The position numbers were made by a program, and so were the translations under genes. This document shows positions 8,167 through 17,362 of a stretch of DNA of 64,000 bases, in pieces (the first letter of the stretch is position 1; every line of letters begins with the position of its first letter). Under the pieces are notes generated by a model that worked only from the letters and a program-made list of their open reading frames with translations, made no database searches and was not told where the DNA came from. This stretch comes from Soonwooa buanensis. Its GTDB lineage: Bacteria; Bacteroidota; Bacteroidia; Flavobacteriales; Weeksellaceae. The DNA lies in assembly GCF_900167905.1 (NCBI RefSeq), contig NZ_FUYZ01000002.1, positions 186,001-250,000 on the forward strand, in the 5' to 3' direction.

Positions 8167-9303
8167 TTATTCAACTTTTTCAATTATGGTGAGATTTTCA
8201 ATAATTCTTTTTCTACGGTAATTATTTTTTCTCAAATTAAGTATTTTTTTAATTAAAAATCCCACTAAAAAGATTGTCAGAATAATAGTAAGCCAGTTGT
8301 AGAGATTAAACTGTTTTTTTATTTTTTCGGCAATTGCTTTTTGATCTAGATCTTGTGCATTTGCATACCTATTGAATGATTTTAGTTCATCATTCTCTAA
8401 TATTTTCAGAATCTGCGCGTATTTTTGGTTATAGTATTGAAATTGTTGAATATTGTTGATGGCTAAATTAGTATTGGCTAACAAATTATATATTTCACTA
8501 TTCAGAACCAAATCGCTAAAAGGTTCAGCTCGTTTCTCAGCTAAATAAAGTGCTTTCAAAGCTTCTGAATGTTGATTGGTAAGAAAAAAAACTTCACCTT
8601 CACCTTTCAAGTTATATGCTATCAAAATAGCATCATCGTACTTTTGAGCATAATTTTTTGCTTCCGCAAAATAGGTCAACGCTTGTTGCAATTGTGATAA
8701 ATCTAAGTAGCAACTAGCCATATTGTGGTATGCGATACTTAAGTTGGCTGCATTTTTTTTATCCAAGGGTAGCTTTTTAAAATTTTCTACCGCCATTTTT
8801 AGTTTTTGTAATGCCAAATTGGAATTCGCTTGATTGCGATAAATAATTCCTCGAGTATTGTTGATAAAGGCAGTATTGTAAAAAAAAAGCGGGATTTTAT
8901 CGGATAATTTATCTGTTGTTACTTGAGCTTCATCCAAAATTTTAAGAGCTTCTTCATACAATTCCATCTGTTGATATTGCACCGCAATCGAATTTAGAAT
9001 TTTTAATTTTGTAGAGGTAAGATTGGTTTTTGCAATAAGGTTTTTTGCCTTTAGATTATAAAAAAACGAGCTGTCGTTATTTTTTTTTGCTATGTAGGCA
9101 TTAGAAATAATCATGTAAAGATCAGCCATATCATCTACTTTTTTTTCCGTTGTAAGTAGTTTTGAAGCTATTGCAATAGCTTCATCTGGTTGTTCATAGA
9201 TCAACGAATTTGCTTTGTTTTTAGACAAATCTGCTTTTTTTTGAGCTGCAAAAAATGCAGTTCCAAGATATATGAACAAAAATAAAAATAGTGGTTTTTT
9301 CAT
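8167..9303 (-). CDS. TPR protein with C-terminal membrane segment
   Basis: A 378-residue exported protein: signal peptide (to FFAAQ), about eight helical TPR-type repeats (for example NLSIAYHNMASCYLDLSQL and LIAYNLKGEGEVFFLTNQ), one transmembrane helix (WLTIILTIFLVGFLI, about 340-355) and a short basic tail. It overlaps the upstream AraC-type gene by one base (TGATG), so translation is coupled. The periplasmic TPR plus membrane layout matches that neighbour, but the cytoplasmic DNA-binding domain is absent. It may act as a partner or modulator of the neighbour, or be a truncated duplicate. Confidence 0.8.
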   Translation of the reverse strand: MKKPLFLFLFIYLGTAFFAAQKKADLSKNKANSLIYEQPDEAIAIASKLLTTEKKVDDMADLYMIISNAYIAKKNNDSSFFYNLKAKNLIAKTNLTSTKLKILNSIAVQYQQMELYEEALKILDEAQVTTDKLSDKIPLFFYNTAFINNTRGIIYRNQANSNLALQKLKMAVENFKKLPLDKKNAANLSIAYHNMASCYLDLSQLQQALTYFAEAKNYAQKYDDAILIAYNLKGEGEVFFLTNQHSEALKALYLAEKRAEPFSDLVLNSEIYNLLANTNLAINNIQQFQYYNQKYAQILKILENDELKSFNRYANAQDLDQKAIAEKIKKQFNLYNWLTIILTIFLVGFLIKKILNLRKNNYRRKRIIENLTIIEKVE

Positions 9304-10817
9304 CAGGTTGAACTTTTTATATTCTGGATAAATTCGAAGGGAGAAAATCCCGTAACGGATTTAAAAACTTTTGTAAAAACACTATGTGAAGTAAAACCAC
9401 AAATTTCTGCGATATAACTAATTTTGTATTGATGATAGCTTTTATCTGCAGAGAGCAATTGAATTGCATAGGTAATTCTAAGCTCATTAATATACGAATT
9501 GAAATTTCTGTCTTTATACTTATTAATTATTTCCGAGAGGTACTTTGTATTTGTACCGAGTTGCGCGGATAAAGTTGCCAAAGACATATTGTTATCGAGA
9601 AATTTCTTGGACTCTTCGAATAGATTAAGATTATCCAAAATTTCCTTTTCTTTTTCTTTAGGAATAAAAAGGGTCTTTTTCGATAAGTCTTTTTCCTTAA
9701 TTTCTGCATTTTTTTGATTGTATAAAACAACAATTGAACGTAAGAATTTAATTTGTTTTGCCAAAGCTTTTGCCTTCTGGATCTCTTTTATGTAAAAAAT
9801 ACCAGCAATACATATAAGCAGAAGCGAAATACTAATTGTAAGTACATATTGAGATTTCTTTTTTTGTGCGAGTCTGATGTTTTTTTCTACACCAAAGTTG
9901 GTATTCAATTCGATTAATTGTCTTCGTGCTTCCTTTATGTTTTCATCTAACAATTTGGAACTTTCTGTATATTTTTTCTTGTAAAAATCATATTGATTAT
10001 TGTTGTTTACTACCAAATAATTTTTCATTAAATCGCCGTATATGTTTTTCTTTAGAGGTTCGAAAGAGATGTTTTCAATGGGCGTAATGGCAAGTTGCAA
10101 AAATTGGATTGCTTGATTGTACTGTTGTTGTTTAAATAACAAATTTCCCTGTAATTGATAGGTTGCAGAACGAATATAAGAAGCATGTGGTAGATTTTCT
10201 AAACTTTTCAAAAGCGATTTTGTTAAAAATAAAGCTTCTTTATCTTGCTTTGTCTCCGAAAGAATAACGGCAGAAAGTAATTGGTTTTCTTTACTGATGA
10301 TGTCGGAAGATTTTTTTGCATATTCTGAACTAAGAAGTAAGCTTTTCTGTGCATTTTTCCATTGATGTAAAGCGATAAAATTTTTAGCTTCCAATTGATA
10401 AACGGCAGCATAGAAAACGTTTTTATCGGAATTTTTACTTGCGGTTTTTGAAGAGAGAAGCGGAGAAATGATAAAAGATGTTTGATTATAAAAGCCGAGT
10501 TGATAAAATTCTCGTGCGATCATAAAGGTTTGCAGCAAGGCTGGATCAGCGTTTTTAGCATCTGTTTTTTCGAAAGTGACGCGCACAGATTCCACATAAT
10601 TCCCTTTTAGGAAGTTGGCTTTTGCTAAAATATTTTTTATCGCAAGATGGTTTTCAGTATTTCGAATTTCTTTTGCTGCTTGTATAGCTACGTCTGGATT
10701 TTCGTACAATTTGATAAAACTATTTTCCAATCGCATTTCAAAATCGGTACTGCTTTGAGCCGAAATAAAATGTATTCCTAAAAACATCACGAAAAGAAAT
10801 TGAAAAAATAGCAGCAT
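9303..10817 (-). CDS. Membrane TPR regulator with AraC-type HTH
   Basis: A 504-residue protein with a signal peptide or anchor (1-20), periplasmic TPR-like repeats (about 25-310), a transmembrane helix (YVLTISISLLLICIAGIFYI, about 325-345) and a C-terminal AraC-type helix-turn-helix pair (about 395-500; LATLSAQLGTNTKYLSEII and IAEICGFTSHSVFTKVFK). This membrane TPR-HTH design is common in flavobacteria, where a periplasmic signal may act on a tethered DNA-binding domain. It is transcribed with the TPR gene below it. Its promoter lies directly before the ATG, suggesting a leaderless mRNA. Likely targets are the neighbouring GLUG gene or itself (inference). Confidence 0.85.
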   Translation of the reverse strand: MLLFFQFLFVMFLGIHFISAQSSTDFEMRLENSFIKLYENPDVAIQAAKEIRNTENHLAIKNILAKANFLKGNYVESVRVTFEKTDAKNADPALLQTFMIAREFYQLGFYNQTSFIISPLLSSKTASKNSDKNVFYAAVYQLEAKNFIALHQWKNAQKSLLLSSEYAKKSSDIISKENQLLSAVILSETKQDKEALFLTKSLLKSLENLPHASYIRSATYQLQGNLLFKQQQYNQAIQFLQLAITPIENISFEPLKKNIYGDLMKNYLVVNNNNQYDFYKKKYTESSKLLDENIKEARRQLIELNTNFGVEKNIRLAQKKKSQYVLTISISLLLICIAGIFYIKEIQKAKALAKQIKFLRSIVVLYNQKNAEIKEKDLSKKTLFIPKEKEKEILDNLNLFEESKKFLDNNMSLATLSAQLGTNTKYLSEIINKYKDRNFNSYINELRITYAIQLLSADKSYHQYKISYIAEICGFTSHSVFTKVFKSVTGFSPFEFIQNIKSST

Positions 10818-10821
10818 CTGA

Positions 10822-10851
10822 CAAAAATACAGATTTTAGTACCGAAATCAA
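10822..10851 (-). promoter_or_regulatory. Promoter giving a probable leaderless mRNA
   Basis: On the minus strand TTG (10849-10851), exactly 19 bases, then TATTTTTG (10829-10822), a full Bacteroidota promoter. The ATG of the TPR-AraC gene begins at 10817, five bases past the -7 box, about where transcription should start. Confidence 0.7.
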
Positions 10852-10911
10852 TTCTTATTTTAAAAAGAAGAATAAGTAAATCAAGTATTTTATTGTTGAG
10901 GTATTTTCGAG

Positions 10912-10944
10912 CAAAAAACGCCGCCCAATGAAGAACGACGTTTC
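10912..10944 (-). terminator. Terminator of the GLUG/T9SS gene
   Basis: Read on the minus strand: AACGTCG, a 12-base loop, then CGGCGTTTTTTG. The stem is followed by a T-run, 20 bases beyond the GLUG gene stop. It separates that gene from the TPR operon. Confidence 0.8.
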
Positions 10945-10962
10945 AGTTTAATAAAAAAGAGA

Positions 10963-12426
10963 TTACTTTTTGATAAATTTTATTGATTTGCTTCCTTTTT
11001 CCGAATTTATATTTATTATATAATTTCCTTTTGATAACGAAGAAATATTTACTTCTTTTTGTGATCCTGCACTAATTCCTTTTTTAGAAATTTTGCCACT
11101 CATCTCATAAATTTCGTAAGACACTTTACCTTCTGGTGTGATTATTTTCAGATAAGAATCTGCATTTGTAGGTGCTACCACTACATCAATTACATTTGAT
11201 TTTTCCGTATTCGCTACAGACAAAAGAGGTTGTGAATTTAGATAAGGATAGCCGTTATTAATATTCGGATTGATGGACCATGCTCCGGTGGCAGAACCTC
11301 CATTCATCGTATTTTTGAAGGTCTCTGTTTTCATATCAGCTGTTGAATGACCAGTAATGTCAAGCGTTATTGGTTCGCCCTGAAATCCACCAACAGCCTC
11401 CAAAGGTGCATTTGTAGCATCAAAATGAGCGTTTGCAATAGTGAGATTTCCTACTTTTCCTAAAAATCCACCTGCGTCAGTGACTACAGTAACTGTTCCT
11501 GTAGAATACACATTTTTAAAATCGCCCGTAGTTTGCGCCCATCCGTAAAATCCACCTACAGTGTCTGAAGTTGCAGTAACATTAGAACGGCTGTAAGAAT
11601 CTTGTATTTTATTTACCGTTGGCGGGCCGAAAGCAAAAGTTACAAACCCAGAAAACCCACCAACAATGTATTGCCCTTCAACCGTACCTTCGCAATACGA
11701 ATTTTTGATCAAGGAATTGCTCCAAGAAGTACCAGCAAATCCGCCTACTTGATTTACGCCGACTACGCTTCCTTTTGCAGAGCAGTTGTCGATTTCTGAT
11801 CCTGTAAGAACACCACCCGTAAATCCACCAATGTTGTAAGAAGTGAATACCAAATCCACGTTTTTTACATGGCAATTGGTTGCTTTACTATTAATTGCCA
11901 TGTTTGCGATAAAGCCACCAGATGTATCTTTACCATAAATTTTAGAACCATCTAGCGTAAGATCTTTTACGGTTGCAGTTACGAACTGACCAAATAATCC
12001 TAGCCAATCTCCATTAGCTCTGTTAATTTGGAGGTTGCTAATGGTTTTGTGATTACCATCGAAATTTCCAGAAAACGGATTATCGTTGTTGTATCCAATG
12101 GGATCCCAAAGATGTGCTTTGATATCTATGTTTTGCATCAATTTGAATGTTTTTCCAACCATTTTGTTGCCTGCTTTGGTTAATTTTGCCAAACCTGCCA
12201 ATTGTTCTGGAGTAGAAATTTCAAAATTTGTATCCGTTGCATTGTACCAACTTACATCTGCATTATCGCTCCAGTTTGTTGTTGGGAATTCTGCTAGGAA
12301 GGCAGGTTTTTCTACTGGTTTGACTATAGCTCCTTTTGGTAATTCGTTAGGAGCTTTTCCTTCTTGAGCATTAAAAACTCCGACCGTGATGACGGAGATC
12401 ATCAACATAGTAATTCTTTTTTTCAT
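10963..12426 (-). CDS. Secreted GLUG-repeat protein with T9SS sorting tail
   Basis: A 487-residue protein with a signal peptide (to VFNAQ), then a region typical of GLUG proteins (FEISTPEQLAGLAKL, about 70-85) and glycine-rich GLUG-like repeats between about 140 and 360 (for example IGGFTGGVLTG, VGGFAGTSWSN, VGGFYGWAQTT). The last 75 residues (YEIYEMSGKISKKG ... SKGNYIININSEKGSKSIKF) form a type A C-terminal sorting domain, so the protein should leave the cell by type IX secretion. GLUG repeats occur in adhesins and proteases; no catalytic motif is visible, so adhesion is the better guess. It lies upstream of, and in the same direction as, the TPR-AraC operon. Confidence 0.85.
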   Translation of the reverse strand: MKKRITMLMISVITVGVFNAQEGKAPNELPKGAIVKPVEKPAFLAEFPTTNWSDNADVSWYNATDTNFEISTPEQLAGLAKLTKAGNKMVGKTFKLMQNIDIKAHLWDPIGYNNDNPFSGNFDGNHKTISNLQINRANGDWLGLFGQFVTATVKDLTLDGSKIYGKDTSGGFIANMAINSKATNCHVKNVDLVFTSYNIGGFTGGVLTGSEIDNCSAKGSVVGVNQVGGFAGTSWSNSLIKNSYCEGTVEGQYIVGGFSGFVTFAFGPPTVNKIQDSYSRSNVTATSDTVGGFYGWAQTTGDFKNVYSTGTVTVVTDAGGFLGKVGNLTIANAHFDATNAPLEAVGGFQGEPITLDITGHSTADMKTETFKNTMNGGSATGAWSINPNINNGYPYLNSQPLLSVANTEKSNVIDVVVAPTNADSYLKIITPEGKVSYEIYEMSGKISKKGISAGSQKEVNISSLSKGNYIININSEKGSKSIKFIKK

Positions 12427-12829
12427 AAAATTATTTATAATTGTTCATAGGCAATATTACTGCTTATAAACAGTTTAGGGTCGAATAAAAACGTAGAACA
12501 ATTGTGAATTTCATGAAAATGACAATTGTTTTCGATACAACATCGGTAAAAAATGCAATTTGAAGAATCTTTGTATATACATCAACTTTTAACATTAGTG
12601 ATTTTAGTTTTTCGAGATAATTATTTCGAAATCTTGAACCTGAAGAAAATAATGGATTATAGCTGAATGAAATAATTCTAAAATTCAGCTATTTTTAGAA
12701 TTGGAAACAAAAAATGGAAACTTTAAGTATTGACCTACTAAAAATGTAGATTTTTCAAATTACGAATTAGTATGTTGAAATTTTATTTTTTTGTTTTTCC
12801 TGACTACTATTTCAAATGTTGATTTAATT
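12427..12829. other. Gene-free stretch before the integrase fragment
   Basis: About 400 AT-rich bases hold the upstream region of the GLUG gene and the broken edge of the integrase fragment. The reading frame that contains the fragment can be extended back to 12791, but those residues do not resemble an integrase. No promoter with both boxes was recognised. Confidence 0.5.
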
Positions 12830-13162
12830 ATGGGAAAATATAAAAACCATCTTGTCACAATTAATTCTAAAAAACGGCAGCCAGTCTATACCAATAAAAA
12901 AGTAAACGAATATCTAAAAACGATTGCGGAAAATTGCGAAATCACTAAAAAACTAACTTTTCATGTTGCGAGGCATAGCTTTGCCACAACAGGCACTTTA
13001 GCTAACGGCGTTTCTATCGAAAGTGTTAGCAAGATGCTGGGACACAAAAACATAAAAACCACTCAACATTACGCCAAGATTCTTGATAAAAAAGTAGGCG
13101 ACGATATGTTGGCGCTTCACGCCTTGCTTCAAAAAAAAGAAGATCAGAAAAAGCAAGCCTAG
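12830..13162 (+). pseudogene. Tyrosine recombinase, C-terminal fragment
   Basis: About 110 residues correspond to the end of the catalytic domain of an integrase closely related to that at 619-1863. HVARHSFAT supplies the HxxR, LGHKNIKTTQHYAKI the second His and the Tyr, and SIESVSKMLGHK is shared word for word. The arm-binding and core-binding domains and the first half of the catalytic domain are missing, so it cannot be a working recombinase. It marks an older, partly deleted element or a duplicated end. Its stop directly abuts the stop of the convergent PLD gene with no spacer. Confidence 0.85.
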
Positions 13163-14020
13163 CTAAGACAAGCTTTTTCTATTGTCATAGCAATATTGTT
13201 TGAAAGACAAAAGCTGTAATACAAAATTTACGGCGCAATCAATTACCTCAACTTTTTCATTAACCATGAGATTGTCAAAATGACTAGTTGATAGTTTTTT
13301 CTTCATATTAGCGCTAATAGAGTTTTGCTCCAATTCAAATGTAGTAGTATGTTTAAATGCTTTGGTTTCAACTAAAAAGCGATTAAAATTATGGTGTTCT
13401 AATCCAGAAATAATACCGTAGATATAGAACATGTTTCTTACTTTATCAATATTGAAAAAGAATTGATTTCCCGCATTTAAAGCAAAAGAACCACCATCCC
13501 ATCGACAAGTAACATTTAGTTGTAACTCCTGTTGCAGTATGTTGATAAGTACGCTGGTAAATTTTTCCTTAGATAAGTACAACTCATCATCTGTAGGTAA
13601 TTGTTTTTCAACATTTGGAGTAAGGTAAGATTTTACGAAAGATTTTAGCTCGTTTAGCTCGTCGATGCTATCATATATAGCCCCAAACTCAATACTGCTC
13701 AGATTAGAACTCAGTAATAGATTCATGGATGTTACCAAACCTCTGTTTTCATTGAAGTAAACCTTCGCATGTAGATTTTTGACCAAAAGGGGCTTTATAC
13801 CAAGCGCTTCTAATTGCTCCCAACTTTTAAAGTTGTCACTTTCCAAGCGAGCATAAGCCTTTATTTTTACACCTCTATTTTTCGCTTTCACAAGCTCAGA
13901 TTTTAGAACTTCCCATTTACCAATCTCCCAGTAAGGACTTACTAAAATTAAATACTCTCTTGATTGATGAATAATCTGTATGATTTCGCTGCTAATTTGA
14001 TAAGGTGGTATAACTTTCAT
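13163..14020 (-). CDS. PLD-like (HKD superfamily) protein
   Basis: A 285-residue cytoplasmic protein. The first half has the fold of a phospholipase D-like domain: an opening strand YLILVSPYW, then VKIKAYARLES and a single HKD-like motif, LHAKVYFNE (H84, K86, with E91 in place of the usual Asp), followed by TSMNLLLSSN. One HKD motif per chain usually means a dimeric enzyme; many such proteins are nucleases. The second half (about 140-285) has no recognised domain. It overlaps a small secreted peptide gene upstream by four bases, so they are co-translated. A nuclease role is inferred; the Asp-to-Glu change may alter activity. Confidence 0.7.
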   Translation of the reverse strand: MKVIPPYQISSEIIQIIHQSREYLILVSPYWEIGKWEVLKSELVKAKNRGVKIKAYARLESDNFKSWEQLEALGIKPLLVKNLHAKVYFNENRGLVTSMNLLLSSNLSSIEFGAIYDSIDELNELKSFVKSYLTPNVEKQLPTDDELYLSKEKFTSVLINILQQELQLNVTCRWDGGSFALNAGNQFFFNIDKVRNMFYIYGIISGLEHHNFNRFLVETKAFKHTTTFELEQNSISANMKKKLSTSHFDNLMVNEKVEVIDCAVNFVLQLLSFKQYCYDNRKSLS

Positions 14021-14190
14021 GGTGGATTAACACAAGAGCTTGATATACTATCGCGTTGGACAATATTTGATCTATTGAATGATTTTACTAGGGGCATTTC
14101 TTCCTCTGTTTCAACCATTTCTGATGTTCGACAAGAGTAACAAACGAAACCAATTACACTTAAGCTAAAAAATGAGATAATTTTTTTCAT
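14017..14190 (-). CDS. Small exported or lipoprotein-like peptide
   Basis: A 57-residue frame from ATG (14188-14190) to TGA (14017-14019). The start MKKIISFFSLSVIGFVCYSC is a good signal sequence ending in a cysteine that could be lipidated, though the lipobox (CYSC) is not ideal. The mature part is acidic, then neutral, and ends SSSCVNPP. Its stop overlaps the ATG of the PLD-like gene (ATGA), a strong sign that it is translated. Small lipoproteins of this style are frequent in Chryseobacterium-like genomes. Function unknown. Confidence 0.6.
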   Translation of the reverse strand: MKKIISFFSLSVIGFVCYSCRTSEMVETEEEMPLVKSFNRSNIVQRDSISSSCVNPP

Positions 14191-14468
14191 AATCTTAAAA
14201 ATTTTAAAAATTATCCCGACGTCAGGTTTTATTATTCTTTCAGAATTCTTGAGCTAAAAGTATTTTAGGAATACTATCAAAAGCAAATACTTATTGTTTC
14301 AGATTATGAAATGATGCATTGTTTCATGAATCAGAGCATCACAGAAATATATGTAATACTCTCATTTCGTTTGATTTAATCTCATTTTTAATGAGTTGTT
14401 AATTTTCTAAATGTGTTTTGATAATATTTAGCTAAATTTGATTGTATTGCTAGCATTGTTTTTATCTT

Positions 14469-16172
14469 ATGGTTAAGCTTTATTCAATATTTTTCGTTTT
14501 TGTTTCAATTTTCAGTTATTCTCAGCTGAAAGGACTAGCTTTTTATGAAAATTTGGAGAATAAACTGAATAACTTTCAAAAGAATGATGAGAAAGCTTTT
14601 GTATACATAAGCCCTTACCTCAATAGAGCAAAAAAAGAGAACAACTTAACGAAAATGGCTACAGGCTACAGAAATGCGTTGTTTTTTGTAGCGGCTCCTC
14701 AAAATAAATTGAGGTATGCGGATAGCACTATATATACAGCTTTGAAAACCAACGATCCAGATTTAATTGCTATCGCTTATTTAGGGAAAGGGATTGTCTA
14801 TTACTCTACTTTTAGGAATTACAAAGCTGCTTTGAAAGAGTATCAGACAGCAAATCAGTATCTTAAAAATTCAAAAGATGAATACTTAAAGCATAAAGTT
14901 CTTTATCAGCTGGGTGTTATAAAAAGCTATCTAGGATATAATACCGATGCAATCGAAAATTTTAACAGATGCGCATCATATTTTAAACAGCAGATCGAGA
15001 ATGATTTTAATCCCAACGCGTTGTTCAATAATAAAAAAGGTTATCTAAATAGTTTACACCAACTTGCGATCTGTTATGCAAGTCTTGAGAGAAAAACTAA
15101 GGTCGACAGTATTATTAATATTGGTTTGTTTGTAACGCATCAACAAAATGATTTTTTACTAGAAAGAGCTTATTTTAAAAAATGTAAAGGTATTCTCGAG
15201 TTTCAGAATGAAAACTTCACGACCGCTCAAATGGATTTAGGAGAAGCGATGAAAGAAATTTCTAAAGTGGATGACTTTGCTTGGTTGTCCGTGATATATT
15301 TTTATATGGGAAAGAATCAACTGATTCAAAAAAATGAGAAAAAGGCTATCAGTTACTTTAAAAAAGTTGATTCAATATATCAAGAAAGAAATTTCATTTT
15401 ACCCGAGTTGGTTCAAAATTATAGGTTCTTAATAGATTATTTTAAAAATAACAATGATAAAGCGGAGCAGATACATTATTTGGAAGAATTGATTAAGGTT
15501 GATCAAAGAATAAATAAAGATTTCCATTTCTTGTCTTTAAAGGTTAACAAAGATTTTGATCGAAAGAGTCTTATTGACGAAAAAAATAAGCTCGAAAACA
15601 AATCGAAATTTAATCAATATGTAGGTGTCACATTTATTATTTTGTTTGTAATACTGCTATCTCTTTATATTAGACATATCAGAAATCAAAAAGATATTCA
15701 GCGCGCTTATGATGAGCTTCAAGTGAAACTTTTAAATTTTGAACAAGATACTAGTTTGAATAACCAACCTACGAAAAGCACCAAAAATGTAAGGTCATCT
15801 ATTTCGCCAGATTTATTGAAAGAAATACTCTTGAAATTAGACAATTTCGAAGCAAATAATGAGTATTTGCATAAAAATCTAACGCTTGCTAAGCTAGCTG
15901 TTAAGTTTAAAACAAATCATCATTACCTCTCAACAATTATTAATGAACAGAAAGGGAAAAATTTCAATCAATATATCTCGGAACTTCGTATAAATTATAT
16001 CACGCAACAACTATATTCTAACAAAAAATTTCTAAGCTATTCGACACAAGCTTTGGCAGATACATGTGGGATGGGATCGAGAAATAGCTTTACATCTTAT
16101 TTTTATGAATATAATGGAATTAAAATTGTCGATTTTGTTCGTAAAAGAAAAGAAGAATTGGGTATAAAATAA
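14469..16172 (+). CDS. Membrane TPR regulator with AraC-type HTH
   Basis: A 567-residue protein with a signal peptide (FVFVSIFSYSQ), TPR-like helical repeats (about 90-340), a coiled charged stretch, a transmembrane helix (YVGVTFIILFVILLSLYI, about 382-400) and a C-terminal AraC-type HTH (about 465-565; LAKLAVKFKTNHHYLSTII and LADTCGMGSRNSFTSYFYEY). It has the same layout as the protein at 9303-10817 but little close identity, so it is a paralogous class rather than a recent duplicate. RteC follows 46 bases downstream on the same strand. A -7-like TAAATTTG lies at 14433-14440. It may sense a periplasmic signal and control element genes (inference). Confidence 0.85.
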   Translation: MVKLYSIFFVFVSIFSYSQLKGLAFYENLENKLNNFQKNDEKAFVYISPYLNRAKKENNLTKMATGYRNALFFVAAPQNKLRYADSTIYTALKTNDPDLIAIAYLGKGIVYYSTFRNYKAALKEYQTANQYLKNSKDEYLKHKVLYQLGVIKSYLGYNTDAIENFNRCASYFKQQIENDFNPNALFNNKKGYLNSLHQLAICYASLERKTKVDSIINIGLFVTHQQNDFLLERAYFKKCKGILEFQNENFTTAQMDLGEAMKEISKVDDFAWLSVIYFYMGKNQLIQKNEKKAISYFKKVDSIYQERNFILPELVQNYRFLIDYFKNNNDKAEQIHYLEELIKVDQRINKDFHFLSLKVNKDFDRKSLIDEKNKLENKSKFNQYVGVTFIILFVILLSLYIRHIRNQKDIQRAYDELQVKLLNFEQDTSLNNQPTKSTKNVRSSISPDLLKEILLKLDNFEANNEYLHKNLTLAKLAVKFKTNHHYLSTIINEQKGKNFNQYISELRINYITQQLYSNKKFLSYSTQALADTCGMGSRNSFTSYFYEYNGIKIVDFVRKRKEELGIK

Positions 16173-16218
16173 AATGCATTTTCAATTTCCATTGCAGTAA
16201 ATTTTGATACATCTAACT

Positions 16219-17058
16219 ATGGAAGCAAAAATATTTTTTAGAAAAGTAGAAAACTTAATCTACACATTAAATCGTGATTTAGACCTTAATTCGGAAGGCA
16301 AGAAAGATACCATTGCAAAAGCTGAATATGCGTTAGTAATTATTGATGCTTGTATTTTGAAGTTGAAAGAACTATTGTCTACCTATGATTTTACTTGCAT
16401 TGCGGATGAAATTGCTTTTTTTAAAGATTTAAAACCAAAAGTTATATCTCAATTTATATACTATTCTCAAACTTTACAAATTGAGAGTTCAAAGCCTAAA
16501 GGTGGGCATAAGACATTGTTGAAATATTATTCAAATGAGTTATTAAAACTGAGATATTTTTATAATGAGCATAAAGAGTTTTACAATTATTACCGTAGAA
16601 AAGCAACTTATCTTGATACCAAGTATTTTTTACGCAACAATTTTGATTTAAAAATGAGACTTTCTAGCCATCACTACAATTTTGATCAAAATTTCACGAC
16701 ACCTTATGACAATATATTGGCAACAATCATAGCTAATGATTTATTAGAGCTTGATCTCCACATCGCAATCACAAAGGCGGGTAAATTTGATGTCTTTGAA
16801 AATAAATCATCATTGTCGTGGACAGGCAGCAAATCGAGTTTGGTAGAATTAGTCTTCGCCCTACATCATTCTAAATGCATTAATTCAGGCAATATTGAGT
16901 TGGTCGAACTCATGTCTGCTTTTAGCCAACTTTTTAATATTAACGTGGGGAATTTTTATAAAACGATCACCGAAATTAAAAATCGTAAGACTGGCCGAAA
17001 TAAATTTTTGCAGAATTTAAATGATAGTTTGAATCAATTATTTCTTGACGATATGTAA
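16219..17058 (+). CDS. rteC: RteC-family regulator
   Basis: A 279-residue protein recognised as RteC by its overall pattern: N-terminal helical half (EAKIFFRKVENLIYTLNRDL), the central FYNYYRRKATYLDTKYFLRN and the C-terminal segment LSWTGSKSSLVELVFALHHS with the winged-helix-like end FNINVGNFYKTITEIKNRKT. In CTnDOT, RteC activates excision genes in response to RteA/RteB. Here no RteA/RteB pair is visible and the upstream gene is a TPR-AraC regulator instead. The ATG at 16219 is preferred over an upstream TTG at 16204. An HTH protein follows 376 bases downstream, as in many Bacteroidota elements. Confidence 0.85.
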   Translation: MEAKIFFRKVENLIYTLNRDLDLNSEGKKDTIAKAEYALVIIDACILKLKELLSTYDFTCIADEIAFFKDLKPKVISQFIYYSQTLQIESSKPKGGHKTLLKYYSNELLKLRYFYNEHKEFYNYYRRKATYLDTKYFLRNNFDLKMRLSSHHYNFDQNFTTPYDNILATIIANDLLELDLHIAITKAGKFDVFENKSSLSWTGSKSSLVELVFALHHSKCINSGNIELVELMSAFSQLFNINVGNFYKTITEIKNRKTGRNKFLQNLNDSLNQLFLDDM

Positions 17059-17198
17059 TTTATTCAATTCTAGCGAATTTTCCTTCTTTTCTTGATTTTA
17101 GTATTATCCATTTTTACAGGAGTATTTTGTGGTTTATACAAATGTGGCTTTAGTTTTCGATTTTTACATAGCTTGATATCAGTTTGTTATAGAAAATC

Positions 17199-17225
17199 TT
17201 TCGGTAGTACGAAAAACTACCGAAA
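17199..17225. promoter_or_regulatory. Perfect 10-bp inverted repeat upstream of the HTH gene
   Basis: TTTCGGTAGT, loop ACGAAAA, ACTACCGAAA. It lies 140 bases after RteC and 209 bases before the HTH gene. Its symmetry would suit a dimeric DNA-binding protein; no T-run follows on either strand. Confidence 0.5.
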
Positions 17226-17362
17226 AGTATTCGATTGGATTTCTAAACTTTGAAAACACAAAATCACCACAAAATCCAACAATATGAACAACTCCTTACT
17301 ACCAACAACCAACCCTATTTCTCGAATCGTAAATTTCATATCTCAAATCGTAAATTTTAACT

